11,740 nucleotides of DNA, taken from positions 1 to 11,740 of the forward strand of contig JABJBD010000163.1 in the NCBI GenBank assembly GCA_018668795.1, given 5' to 3'. How positions within the stretch are numbered: position 1 is the stretch's first letter; every line of letters starts with the position of its first letter. Below are positions 6,092 to 11,740 of the stretch, one piece after another. The notes below the pieces were generated by a model, which did not search any database, was not told the origin of the DNA, and worked only from the letters and a program-made list of their open reading frames with translations. The position numbers were made by a program, and so were the translations under genes. The stretch comes from Candidatus Puniceispirillum sp. GTDB lineage: Bacteria; Pseudomonadota; Alphaproteobacteria; Puniceispirillales; Puniceispirillaceae.

Positions 6092-6487
6092 CTAATTCAG
6101 GTCGATGGCATGGGCTTTCAGATCTTCTAATTTGCAAACCGCCAGCGTCACCTGATTAGTAGCGGCCAGCCGAACTTTTGGAGCATGGCCTGCCGCACGC
6201 GCCTGTTCCCAACGGGCAGCGCACAGACACCATTGATCCCCCGCTTTCAAACCAGGAAACCCATAGTCAGGCATTGGCGTCGATAAATCATTACCCGCGT
6301 CCTTGCTATAGGCCAGAAACGTATCTGTCATCACCGCGCATACTGTATGCAGCCCCTGATCGGATGGCCCCGTGTTACAGCACCCATCACGAAAAAAGCC
6401 TGTGATCGGATCATGCGAACAGCTGGCAAGAATGCCGCCAAGTACATTTGTCTGCCCGTTTGGGCGTCCCTGACCACCATCCATCAT
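6092..6487 (-). CDS. DUF2237 family protein
   Basis: A 131-aa cytoplasmic protein that matches DUF2237 along its length. Visible motifs are NVLGGILASCS (14-24), DPITGFFRDGCC (26-37), LHTVCAVMT (46-54), GNDLSTPMP (65-73), FPGLKAGDQWCLCAARW (77-93) and the end LEDLKAHAIDL (120-130). The conserved cysteines (23, 36, 37, 50, 87 and 89) suggest metal binding or redox chemistry, but the family has no established function. The first ATG overlaps the stop of the acyltransferase gene as ATGA, with GAGG four to five bases upstream inside that gene. Translation is therefore likely coupled. A second ATG directly follows and could equally be used. Confidence 0.88.
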   Translation of the reverse strand: MMDGGQGRPNGQTNVLGGILASCSHDPITGFFRDGCCNTGPSDQGLHTVCAVMTDTFLAYSKDAGNDLSTPMPDYGFPGLKAGDQWCLCAARWEQARAAGHAPKVRLAATNQVTLAVCKLEDLKAHAIDLN

Positions 6488-7194
6488 GTCACCTCATTTG
6501 CTTCGAGAATAGCGACTTCGCTTTCAATTCGGGTTTCAAGGGTGGACATGAATTGCTTGCGGGTCAAGCCCGGCTCGATCGGGTCAAGAAAGCGCACATT
6601 CACCCGCCCGGGAAATTTCATCCAGCTATTGCGCGGCCAGACACGCCCTGAGTCAAGCGCGATAGGCACCACGGTAAAACCGGTTGTGTCATAGAGCGTG
6701 AAAACACCTATCTGGTAATCATGGTGCGTGCGCGGCATGACCCGCGTGCCTTGTGGAAAAATCAGAATTGACCGAGGATTGTCACGTATCCGCAATGCCG
6801 TCGCGCGCAATTCACGCAATGCTTTCATACCGCCCGAACGGTTTACCGCGATACAGCCCGAACGTAAAAAGAAAAAGCCAATAAAAGGCAAGAACAGCAA
6901 TTCGCGCTTCATCACCGTGATCGGTGCCCTTAACGCGGCATAGAGCACGATGGTTTCCCATGCCGATTGATGTTTTGCCGCATAGATAACGGTTTCATCA
7001 AGATGCATGGCACCCTTGATGTCATGATCGATTCCACAGATGTAAAGCATTCTGGATGTTGTCCAGCCCCAGAAACGCGCCACCCACCACACGACTTGCC
7101 GTGGCAGAAGCAATAGCGGCAGAAACAGCACAACGATCAAAGTCGTCATCAGATAAAACAGGCTGTTAAACAAAAATGATCTGAGATAAACCAT
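6484..7194 (-). CDS. plsC: 1-acyl-sn-glycerol-3-phosphate acyltransferase
   Basis: A 236-aa membrane-bound acyltransferase of the PlsC family. It adds the second acyl chain to lysophosphatidic acid to give phosphatidic acid for phospholipid synthesis. A hydrophobic N-terminal anchor covers about residues 8-30. Motif I is KHQSAWET (74-81), an H(X)4E form of the usual H(X)4D. Motif II is the region GCIAVNRSGG (113-122). Motif III is FPQGTR (146-151), with Q in place of the classical E, and motif IV is VVPIALDSG (175-183). The HQSxWE / FPQGTR variants are, as I recall, common in alphaproteobacterial homologues. The ATG at 7194 has no strong ribosome site. It leads a minus-strand cluster and overlaps the DUF2237 gene by four bases. 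An ornithine-lipid acyltransferase is an alternative of the same family. Confidence 0.85.
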   Translation of the reverse strand: MVYLRSFLFNSLFYLMTTLIVVLFLPLLLLPRQVVWWVARFWGWTTSRMLYICGIDHDIKGAMHLDETVIYAAKHQSAWETIVLYAALRAPITVMKRELLFLPFIGFFFLRSGCIAVNRSGGMKALRELRATALRIRDNPRSILIFPQGTRVMPRTHHDYQIGVFTLYDTTGFTVVPIALDSGRVWPRNSWMKFPGRVNVRFLDPIEPGLTRKQFMSTLETRIESEVAILEANEVT

Positions 7195-7266
7195 AGCGTC
7201 AAGCTAGTTATAATCGGCAGCAACATCAATGGCGAAAATCAATATCAGCGAAGGTATTTTGAACAA

Positions 7267-7599
7267 ATGACCATAAGCGATAATGAATGGCATATCCGTG
7301 CCGAAATGGCACTGGCAGTTGCGATGAAAAACCGGACCTTAATAACTTATGCCGACCTAGCCGAAGCCGCCGCAATACCCACACCGCACCGGATCAACAA
7401 ATTGTCGGGTTGGCTGGAATCAACAATGGATGATGACCATGCACAATCAATGCCCCTGCGCGCGGCATGGGTGATTTCACGAGCACGCGGCGGTTTGCCT
7501 GCGCCAGGCTTTTTCATCAAATGTAAAGAGCTGGGGTTATATGACGGCGCAACCGAAGGGGCGGCAGCCACCGCCTTTCATCTTAATTTGCTGGCCTAG
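7267..7599 (+). CDS. Hypothetical protein, winged-helix-like
   Basis: A 110-aa soluble protein that I do not recognise with confidence. The first part, ALAVAMKNRTLITYADLAEAAAIPTPHRINKLSGWLE (15-51), reads like a helix-turn-helix: TYADLA is the segment often seen before the recognition helix, including in alkyltransferase-like proteins. It is followed by DDDHAQSMPLRAAWVISRARGGLPAPGFFIKCKELG (55-90), in which the VISRARGGLPAPGFF stretch looks conserved. The O6-alkylguanine-transferase PCHR motif is absent, so it cannot be that enzyme. The ribosome site is weak (AAGG about 13 bases upstream). It diverges from plsC and converges on the TusA-like gene, 16 bases apart. A DNA-binding role is a guess. 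Confidence 0.6.
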   Translation: MTISDNEWHIRAEMALAVAMKNRTLITYADLAEAAAIPTPHRINKLSGWLESTMDDDHAQSMPLRAAWVISRARGGLPAPGFFIKCKELGLYDGATEGAAATAFHLNLLA

Positions 7600-7615
7600 T
7601 GTCCAATTTCAATCA

Positions 7616-7879
7616 TCATGCACCAACCTTGATGAAGATATGAAACACGCCAGCAATCGTTTCATTGCCAATCAGACGATGCGACGTGGTTTCACAAAAA
7701 TGGTCAAAATCCAATGGCGCCGCCGGATCATCAGCAGTCACCGCAAGCACTGTACCCGCGGCCATCATACCGACCTGGCGCCGTGCCTTGAGCACGGGAA
7801 GCGGACATTTAAGGCCAGTCAGATCAAGGCTGACATCAGCCGCTTGACGTTGGGATGCAGGATCTATTGGTTTGGTCAT
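7616..7879 (-). CDS. TusA-family sulfur carrier protein
   Basis: An 87-aa TusA / SirA-like protein. The family relays persulfide sulfur through a conserved cysteine, in tRNA 2-thiolation or in other sulfur and molybdenum-cofactor routes. The signature LDLTGLKCPLPVLKAR (18-33) contains the CPxP motif with the acceptor Cys25, and the following helix and beta strands fit the two-layer fold. DDPAAPLDFDHFCETTSH (50-67) matches the family's middle region, where Asp replaces the usual pattern only slightly. The C-terminal strand is FHIFIKVGA. The TusBCD and TusE partners are not in the window, so its pathway is open. The rhodanese-fold protein at 720-1094 could be a sulfur donor in principle. The ribosome site before the ATG is weak. 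Confidence 0.88.
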   Translation of the reverse strand: MTKPIDPASQRQAADVSLDLTGLKCPLPVLKARRQVGMMAAGTVLAVTADDPAAPLDFDHFCETTSHRLIGNETIAGVFHIFIKVGA

Positions 7880-7932
7880 AAACAGGAACTTTCGAGAAAC
7901 GATTGACGTGCCGTGATATAGTAATCCACATA

Positions 7933-7963
7933 TTGATCAGGGCGAAACCATTATTGGTATAAT
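7933..7963 (+). promoter_or_regulatory. Promoter of the TerB/J-domain gene
   Basis: TTGATC (7933-7938) and a perfect TATAAT (7958-7963) are separated by 19 bases, slightly long for sigma-70. Transcription would start near 7970, giving a leader of about 55 bases that contains the repeat TTGCCAAT at 7977-7984 and 7989-7996. Confidence 0.5.
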
Positions 7964-8024
7964 CTATAGCTGATTTTTGCCAATTTTCTTGCCAATCATA
8001 TGCCAGACAAGCTAGATAATCTGC

Positions 8025-8747
8025 ATGAGCATCTGGGGTATCATAATCGGCGGTACAGCCGGATTTGCAATGGGCGGTCCGATTGGTGCTTTGTTAGGGG
8101 CAGCAGCAGGTCACGCGGTTGAAAAACGGCTGACGCCACAACCCGATGGTGACGCGACACGGCAAGTGGCCTTTACCGTCGCCGTGATTGCCCTTTCGGC
8201 CAAAATGGCCAAAGCCGATGGCATGGTCACGCGCGATGAAATCGGTGCTTTTCGTAACCGCGTTCATATCCCCGCTTCGGAAGTCAAACAGGTTGGTAAA
8301 TTCTGGGATCTGGCGCGTAAAACACCTGACGGGTTTCAAGATTATGCCCAGCAGGTAGCCCGCCTGTTCGCGCCGCGCACGCCAGTATTGGAACAGTTGC
8401 TGGATCTGTTGTTCCATATTGCCCGTTCAGATGGTGCAATCACCCAACCCGAACAGGAATATCTGGCCGAAGTGGCTCATATTTTTGGCTTTAGCGCCGA
8501 AGATTTTGCCCGCTTTGCCGCTATTCATCAAGGCGATGGCCCGTCAGCCTATGAGGTGCTGGCGGTTTCCAAAGACATATCCGACGATGATCTGAAAACC
8601 CAATGGAAAAGATTGGTGCGTTCGCATCATCCAGACAAATTAATGGCGGATGGTATGCCCGAAGAATTTATCGCCGCCGCTAATGACCGCCTTGCCGCAA
8701 TCAATGCCGCCTATGACGCCATTTGCCGTCAGCGCGGAATCAGCTAA
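8025..8747 (+). CDS. TerB and J-domain membrane co-chaperone (DjlA-like)
   Basis: A 240-aa protein with three parts. The N-terminus (about residues 4-31) is a glycine-rich hydrophobic segment, GIIIGGTAGFAMGGPIGALLGAAAG, likely a membrane anchor of glycine-zipper type. A TerB-like helical domain covers about 46-165, with acidic motifs KADGMVTRDE (63-72) and RSDGAITQPE (134-143). The C-terminus is a J-domain (about 174-237) with the HPD motif at 202-204. J-domains stimulate the ATPase of DnaK, so this is a membrane co-chaperone like E. coli DjlA. A TAG stop at 8013-8015 in frame fixes the start at or after 8025. No clear ribosome site is seen. The stop codon TAA is directly followed by the ATG of the ABC-F gene. 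Confidence 0.88.
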   Translation: MSIWGIIIGGTAGFAMGGPIGALLGAAAGHAVEKRLTPQPDGDATRQVAFTVAVIALSAKMAKADGMVTRDEIGAFRNRVHIPASEVKQVGKFWDLARKTPDGFQDYAQQVARLFAPRTPVLEQLLDLLFHIARSDGAITQPEQEYLAEVAHIFGFSAEDFARFAAIHQGDGPSAYEVLAVSKDISDDDLKTQWKRLVRSHHPDKLMADGMPEEFIAAANDRLAAINAAYDAICRQRGIS

Positions 8748-10673
8748 ATGATCCCCCCGCTTTTGACGCTGGCCAATGCCGGAATCAATCTGGGTGACCG
8801 CTGGCTTTTGCGCGGTGCCGATCTGTCGCTTCATGCAGGTGACCGGCTGGCGCTGGTCGGGCGCAATGGCGCGGGTAAATCCAGCCTAATGAAGCTGATG
8901 TCAGGGGTTGGCGAAATGGATGAAGGCAGTCTGTGGACTGCGCCTGGTGCCGATATTGCCTATCTGCCGCAAGCCCCAAATATCCCGCTAGGCATGAGCC
9001 TGATATCCGTTGTGACCGCGGGGATGGAAACAGAAGCTGGTGACAGACAAGCACATAAAGCCGAAGCGATTCTGATGCGGATGGGGTTGGATGGCAATCG
9101 CATGACCGATGGATTGTCGGGCGGCGAAGCGCGGCGCGTGTCATTGGCACGCGCGCTTTATACCGAACCCGATATATTGCTGCTGGATGAACCAACCAAC
9201 CATATGGATTTGCCCACCATTGAATGGATGGAAGGCATGTTACGCCAGCATAAGGGGGCTTTGTTGGTGGTCAGCCATGACCGTGCGTTTTTGCGCAATC
9301 TGGGCACTGGCATTGTCTGGGTGCATGAAGGCAAATTACGCCGCCGCGACGGGCATTTTTCCGAATTTGACGAATGGTCGGAAGGCATTCTGGCCGAAGA
9401 AGCCGTCACCCTGCACAAAATGGATCGCCGTATCGCCAGCGAGACCAAATGGTCACGCGAAGGCATTTCTGCCCGCCGCAAACGCAATCAGGGACGGTTG
9501 CGCGAATTGCATAGTCTGCGTTCCGAGCGCGCCAAGGCCGGTGGTATCACCGCGCGGACTGTCAAAATGGAAACGGGACCCGCCGAAGGCGGCGGGCAAT
9601 TGGTGCTGGAAGCGATTGATATAACCGCCAGCGTTCCGGCACCCGACAATGTTGGTACGTCATCGAGCCAAACACTAGACGAAAATGGACGCCGCATTTT
9701 GATGCGCCATTTCAATCTGTTGATCCGGCGCAGTGACCGCATCGGCATCGTCGGGCCCAACGGCATTGGCAAATCGACATTGGTGCGGATTTTGCTGGGC
9801 ATCGGCACGCCTGATGCTGGGCGCGTGCGTGAGGGATTTGGCCTGAACCATGCCTATTTCGACCAGCGCCGCGAAGCGCTGGATCGTGACGCCTCGCCCT
9901 GGACAGTGTTGAGCGAAGGCGGCAGTGACATGATCGAAGTAGCCGGACAGCAAAAACATATCACCAGCTATCTGCGCGATTTCATGTTTGAAGATGTGAA
10001 AATGACCCAGCGCGTGGCGACATTGTCGGGCGGTGAGCAAAACCGCCTGTTGCTGGCCAAGCTGTTTGCCAGCCCGCATAATTTTCTGGTGCTGGACGAA
10101 CCAACGAATGATCTGGATCTGGAAACGCTGGAACTGTTGCAGGAAGTGATCGCCGATTATGACGGCACCGTGCTGATTGTCAGCCATGATCGCGATTTTC
10201 TGGATCGGACAGTGACGGGCCTGCTGGCTTTTGAAGGCGATGGCAAGATTGTTGCCCATGCTGGCGGCTATTCGGATTATCTGGAACGCCGCAAACGCGC
10301 CACAGAGCGCGCAAATGAGCGGGCGCTAGAACATGACGAAGGACGCAGTGCCAAAGGTGGTGGCAAAGGCGCGCGCAAATCGAAAGCGGGTAAAACAGGC
10401 AAAGATGACGGCGGATCAAACAGCATGCGGGCACCGCGCCTGAGCTTTAAGGATAAGCACGCGCTGGATACGCTGCCGGCTGAGATAGAGGCGCTGGACG
10501 CCGAAATTGACAAGCTGGAAGCCGTGCTTGGCGATCCGGATTTATTTACCAAAGACCCGGATAGATTTGCCCGCACCGCCGATGCGATCGCCACCCTGCG
10601 TAGCGACAAAGACGATAAGGAGCTGGCTTGGCTGGCGGCGGCAGAAAAAGCCGAAAAGCTGGGCGGGGATTGA
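8748..10673 (+). CDS. uup: ABC-F ATPase, Uup-like
   Basis: A 641-aa cytoplasmic protein with two ABC ATPase domains and no membrane part, as in the ABC-F translation factors that act at the ribosomal E site. Domain 1 has Walker A GRNGAGKSS (38-46), signature LSGGE (123-127) and Walker B ILLLDEPTNHMD (143-154). Domain 2 has GPNGIGKST (336-344), LSGGE (426-430) and FLVLDEPTNDLD (446-457). The linker, SREGISARRKRNQGRLRELHSLR (236-258), matches the Uup type, not EttA. After the second domain a Gly/Lys-rich stretch (about 533-556) leads to a C-terminal coiled coil (about 565-640), also typical of Uup, which binds DNA or nucleic acid. ATG follows the previous TAA with no gap, so translation is probably coupled to the J-domain gene. 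An antibiotic-resistance role is not suggested. Confidence 0.88.
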   Translation: MIPPLLTLANAGINLGDRWLLRGADLSLHAGDRLALVGRNGAGKSSLMKLMSGVGEMDEGSLWTAPGADIAYLPQAPNIPLGMSLISVVTAGMETEAGDRQAHKAEAILMRMGLDGNRMTDGLSGGEARRVSLARALYTEPDILLLDEPTNHMDLPTIEWMEGMLRQHKGALLVVSHDRAFLRNLGTGIVWVHEGKLRRRDGHFSEFDEWSEGILAEEAVTLHKMDRRIASETKWSREGISARRKRNQGRLRELHSLRSERAKAGGITARTVKMETGPAEGGGQLVLEAIDITASVPAPDNVGTSSSQTLDENGRRILMRHFNLLIRRSDRIGIVGPNGIGKSTLVRILLGIGTPDAGRVREGFGLNHAYFDQRREALDRDASPWTVLSEGGSDMIEVAGQQKHITSYLRDFMFEDVKMTQRVATLSGGEQNRLLLAKLFASPHNFLVLDEPTNDLDLETLELLQEVIADYDGTVLIVSHDRDFLDRTVTGLLAFEGDGKIVAHAGGYSDYLERRKRATERANERALEHDEGRSAKGGGKGARKSKAGKTGKDDGGSNSMRAPRLSFKDKHALDTLPAEIEALDAEIDKLEAVLGDPDLFTKDPDRFARTADAIATLRSDKDDKELAWLAAAEKAEKLGGD

Positions 10674-10694
10674 TCCCATATCAAAAATTCAAAA

Positions 10695-11384
10695 CTAAGA
10701 ACCGCCGTCGCGCCGTTTGATATACTCTTGACACTCTCTTGCCGCGTTTTTCCATTCCTCTATAGCAACATTTTTACCTTTGGCGAAGGGAGCCGAAAAC
10801 GAATGGCATTCTATGATGCAGGGATTTGTAATCTCAGAAAATAAAAAACTTCTAAGACTTTGCGCTTTACTGCCTGCTAAAACCACAGCCGGATTTGTGA
10901 ACAGCTTCAATGCCTTCACAAGATAGGCATTAGCGCATCGTCTCCGATCCTTAATTCTAGGCTCTGTTTTAAACGTACAATGAACACTGTTCGTCAGCCA
11001 TGCATGTTTTAGCTGTTCGTCTAAATTTTCCTGTGACTCAGGAAACACCCAATCAAGAAATAATTTTAAATTCGGATGTATGTTCCGCGGCTCTGATTGC
11101 ATATACTGGTCACTTAGCATGAGTTCCAAATCGCTGTCTGGATCACCTGTATATTTTTCATCATAAATTGGTGTGGTGGGTCCATTGCTGACGATAACAA
11201 CTTTTACGTCATCAAGATTTCCTTTTGCACCGCCAAAGGCACGTGGCGCATATCCGTTAGTAGGGCAATAAATTGCCCCATCACAAATTTCAGCACTACC
11301 CGCAAGGGTAAACGTTTCAAGATGCGGGCAACGTTGCATATCGCGCAATATTTCAATCAACTGATTATCCTGCTGAAATGTCAT
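10695..11384 (-). CDS. Divergent uracil-DNA glycosylase superfamily-like protein
   Basis: A 229-aa soluble protein. It resembles the iron-sulfur uracil-DNA glycosylases of families 4/5. KVVIVSNGPTTP (61-72) takes the place of the usual catalytic GExPG strand. AWLTNSVHC (128-136) matches the TNxVKC strand. RRRCANAYLVKALKLF (147-162) with PAVVLAGSKA (165-174) matches the next helix and strand. The cysteines C136 and C150 fall where two cluster ligands lie in family 4, and C19, C34 and C40 could supply the others. The catalytic motif and the HPS loop (here CHSFSAP, H194) are degenerate, so glycosylase activity is doubtful. The ATG at 11384 has AGAGGAGG five bases upstream and is preferred over 11402. 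By eye its composition is lower in GC than the neighbouring ABC-F gene, a hint of transfer. Confidence 0.55.
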   Translation of the reverse strand: MTFQQDNQLIEILRDMQRCPHLETFTLAGSAEICDGAIYCPTNGYAPRAFGGAKGNLDDVKVVIVSNGPTTPIYDEKYTGDPDSDLELMLSDQYMQSEPRNIHPNLKLFLDWVFPESQENLDEQLKHAWLTNSVHCTFKTEPRIKDRRRCANAYLVKALKLFTNPAVVLAGSKAQSLRSFLFSEITNPCIIECHSFSAPFAKGKNVAIEEWKNAARECQEYIKRRDGGS

Positions 11385-11389
11385 TTTAG

Positions 11390-11397
11390 CCTCCTCT
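11390..11397 (-). promoter_or_regulatory. Ribosome binding site of the glycosylase-like gene
   Basis: The minus strand reads AGAGGAGG, then CTAAA and the ATG at 11384. It is one of the strongest sites in the window and would lie inside the gene if the ATG at 11402 were used. Confidence 0.65.
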
Positions 11398-11478
11398 TGC
11401 ATTTCAATCAGTGATTGTTTTTACGATTAATAAACTACTCAAACATCAATCTGTATCAACTGACAGTCCCCCGCCATA

Positions 11479-11508
11479 TTGACGGCGGCGGGGCGGTATC
11501 GGTATAGT
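11479..11508 (+). promoter_or_regulatory. rnpB promoter
   Basis: TTGACG (11479-11484) and TATAGT (11503-11508) stand 18 bases apart, close to the sigma-70 ideal. Transcription would start near 11515, where the RNase P RNA is expected to begin. Confidence 0.7.
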
Positions 11509-11514
11509 GGCGGC

Positions 11515-11740
11515 CTGTCAGATGGCTGGATGGCTGCTGCTCTTTTTTCGTAAAAGAGGAGAGGAAAGTCCGGGCTCCACAGGATCAGGATGCCGGGTAA
11601 CGCCCGGCGGGGGCAACCCTAGGGAAAGTGCCACAGAAAAGATACCGCCATGGCGTGCCATGGTAAGGGTGAAATGGTGCGGTAAGAGCGCACCGCCGGT
11701 CTGGTAACAGAACGGGCATGGTAAACCCCATCCGGAGCAA
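11515..11740 (+). ncRNA. rnpB: RNase P RNA (class A), 5' part
   Basis: This is the catalytic RNA of ribonuclease P, which removes 5' leaders from tRNA precursors. It is recognised by its conserved blocks. GAGGAAAGTCCGGGCTCC lies at 11561-11578. ACAGAAAAGATACCGCC lies at 11633-11649, followed by GGTAAGGGTGAAA. The hairpin GGTGCGGTAAGAGCGCACC is at 11676-11694, and CTGGTAACAG, GGTAAAC and CCGGAGCAA follow. The P3 region shows CTCTTTT (11540-11546) pairing with AAAAGAG (11552-11558). The window ends just after CCGGAGCAA, so the 3' part, including the pairing half of P4 and P1, is missing. By comparison with E. coli RNase P RNA, about 60% is present. The 5' end is placed from the promoter and is approximate. 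Confidence 0.95.

Noticed and set aside
7616..7879. A sulfur-oxidation cluster built around the TusA-like protein and the rhodanese
   Set aside because: The two genes are 6.5 kb apart with no Dsr, Hdr-like, Sox or TusBCD genes between them.
9675..10259. A 194-aa open frame antisense to the ABC-F gene
   Set aside because: It lies fully inside the second ATPase domain of a clear gene and shows no family motif or ribosome site. It is a shadow of codon bias.
11507..11707. A 66-aa open frame at the right end
   Set aside because: It runs through the conserved blocks of RNase P RNA, so it is not a protein gene.

Overview
The window looks like chromosomal DNA of an alphaproteobacterium. It carries a DUF2237 protein, a PlsC with HQSAWE and FPQGTR motifs, a four-helix membrane LytTR regulator, a TerB plus J-domain protein, a Uup-type ABC-F ATPase and a class A RNase P RNA. 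By eye the base composition is moderate, lower on the left and in the gene at 10695-11384, and higher over 8000-10670. A marine lineage such as SAR116 would fit, but that is a guess; no 16S rRNA or other decisive marker is present.

Left part (1-4220). A candidate structured RNA ending in a good intrinsic terminator lies at 14-156. It is followed by minus-strand genes for an exported TPR protein and a rhodanese-fold protein, which form a likely operon. Next is a minus-strand gene for a four-helix membrane protein with a LytTR DNA-binding domain. Divergent from it is a plus-strand pair: a secreted DUF2141 protein and a Tat-exported carotenoid-cleavage-type oxygenase. The 154-bp divergent region holds two perfect palindromes and two ACnGTT LytTR-type half sites placed just upstream of a -10-like box. 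A regulator with its exported oxygenase operon is the most interesting system in the window.

Middle part (4184-7880). A homocysteine S-methyltransferase gene (minus) converges on the oxygenase gene and shares a perfect hairpin terminator with it. Divergent from it is a TfoX N-domain protein (plus). A minus-strand cluster follows, in transcription order plsC, a DUF2237 gene (ATGA overlap), a 67-aa protein and a 55-aa single-helix membrane protein. The last of these is short and easily overlooked. A 110-aa protein of unknown function (plus) and a TusA-like sulfur carrier (minus) are convergent.

Right part (7880-11740). A TerB/J-domain membrane co-chaperone and a Uup-like ABC-F ATPase form a TAAATG-coupled pair. 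A lower-GC minus-strand gene encodes a divergent protein resembling the iron-sulfur uracil-DNA glycosylase superfamily. The window ends inside rnpB, the RNase P RNA, which is preceded by a strong sigma-70-like promoter.

Most of the window is ordinary housekeeping and accessory content. No gap exceeds about 155 bases, and no insertion sequence, CRISPR array, tRNA or phage gene was seen.
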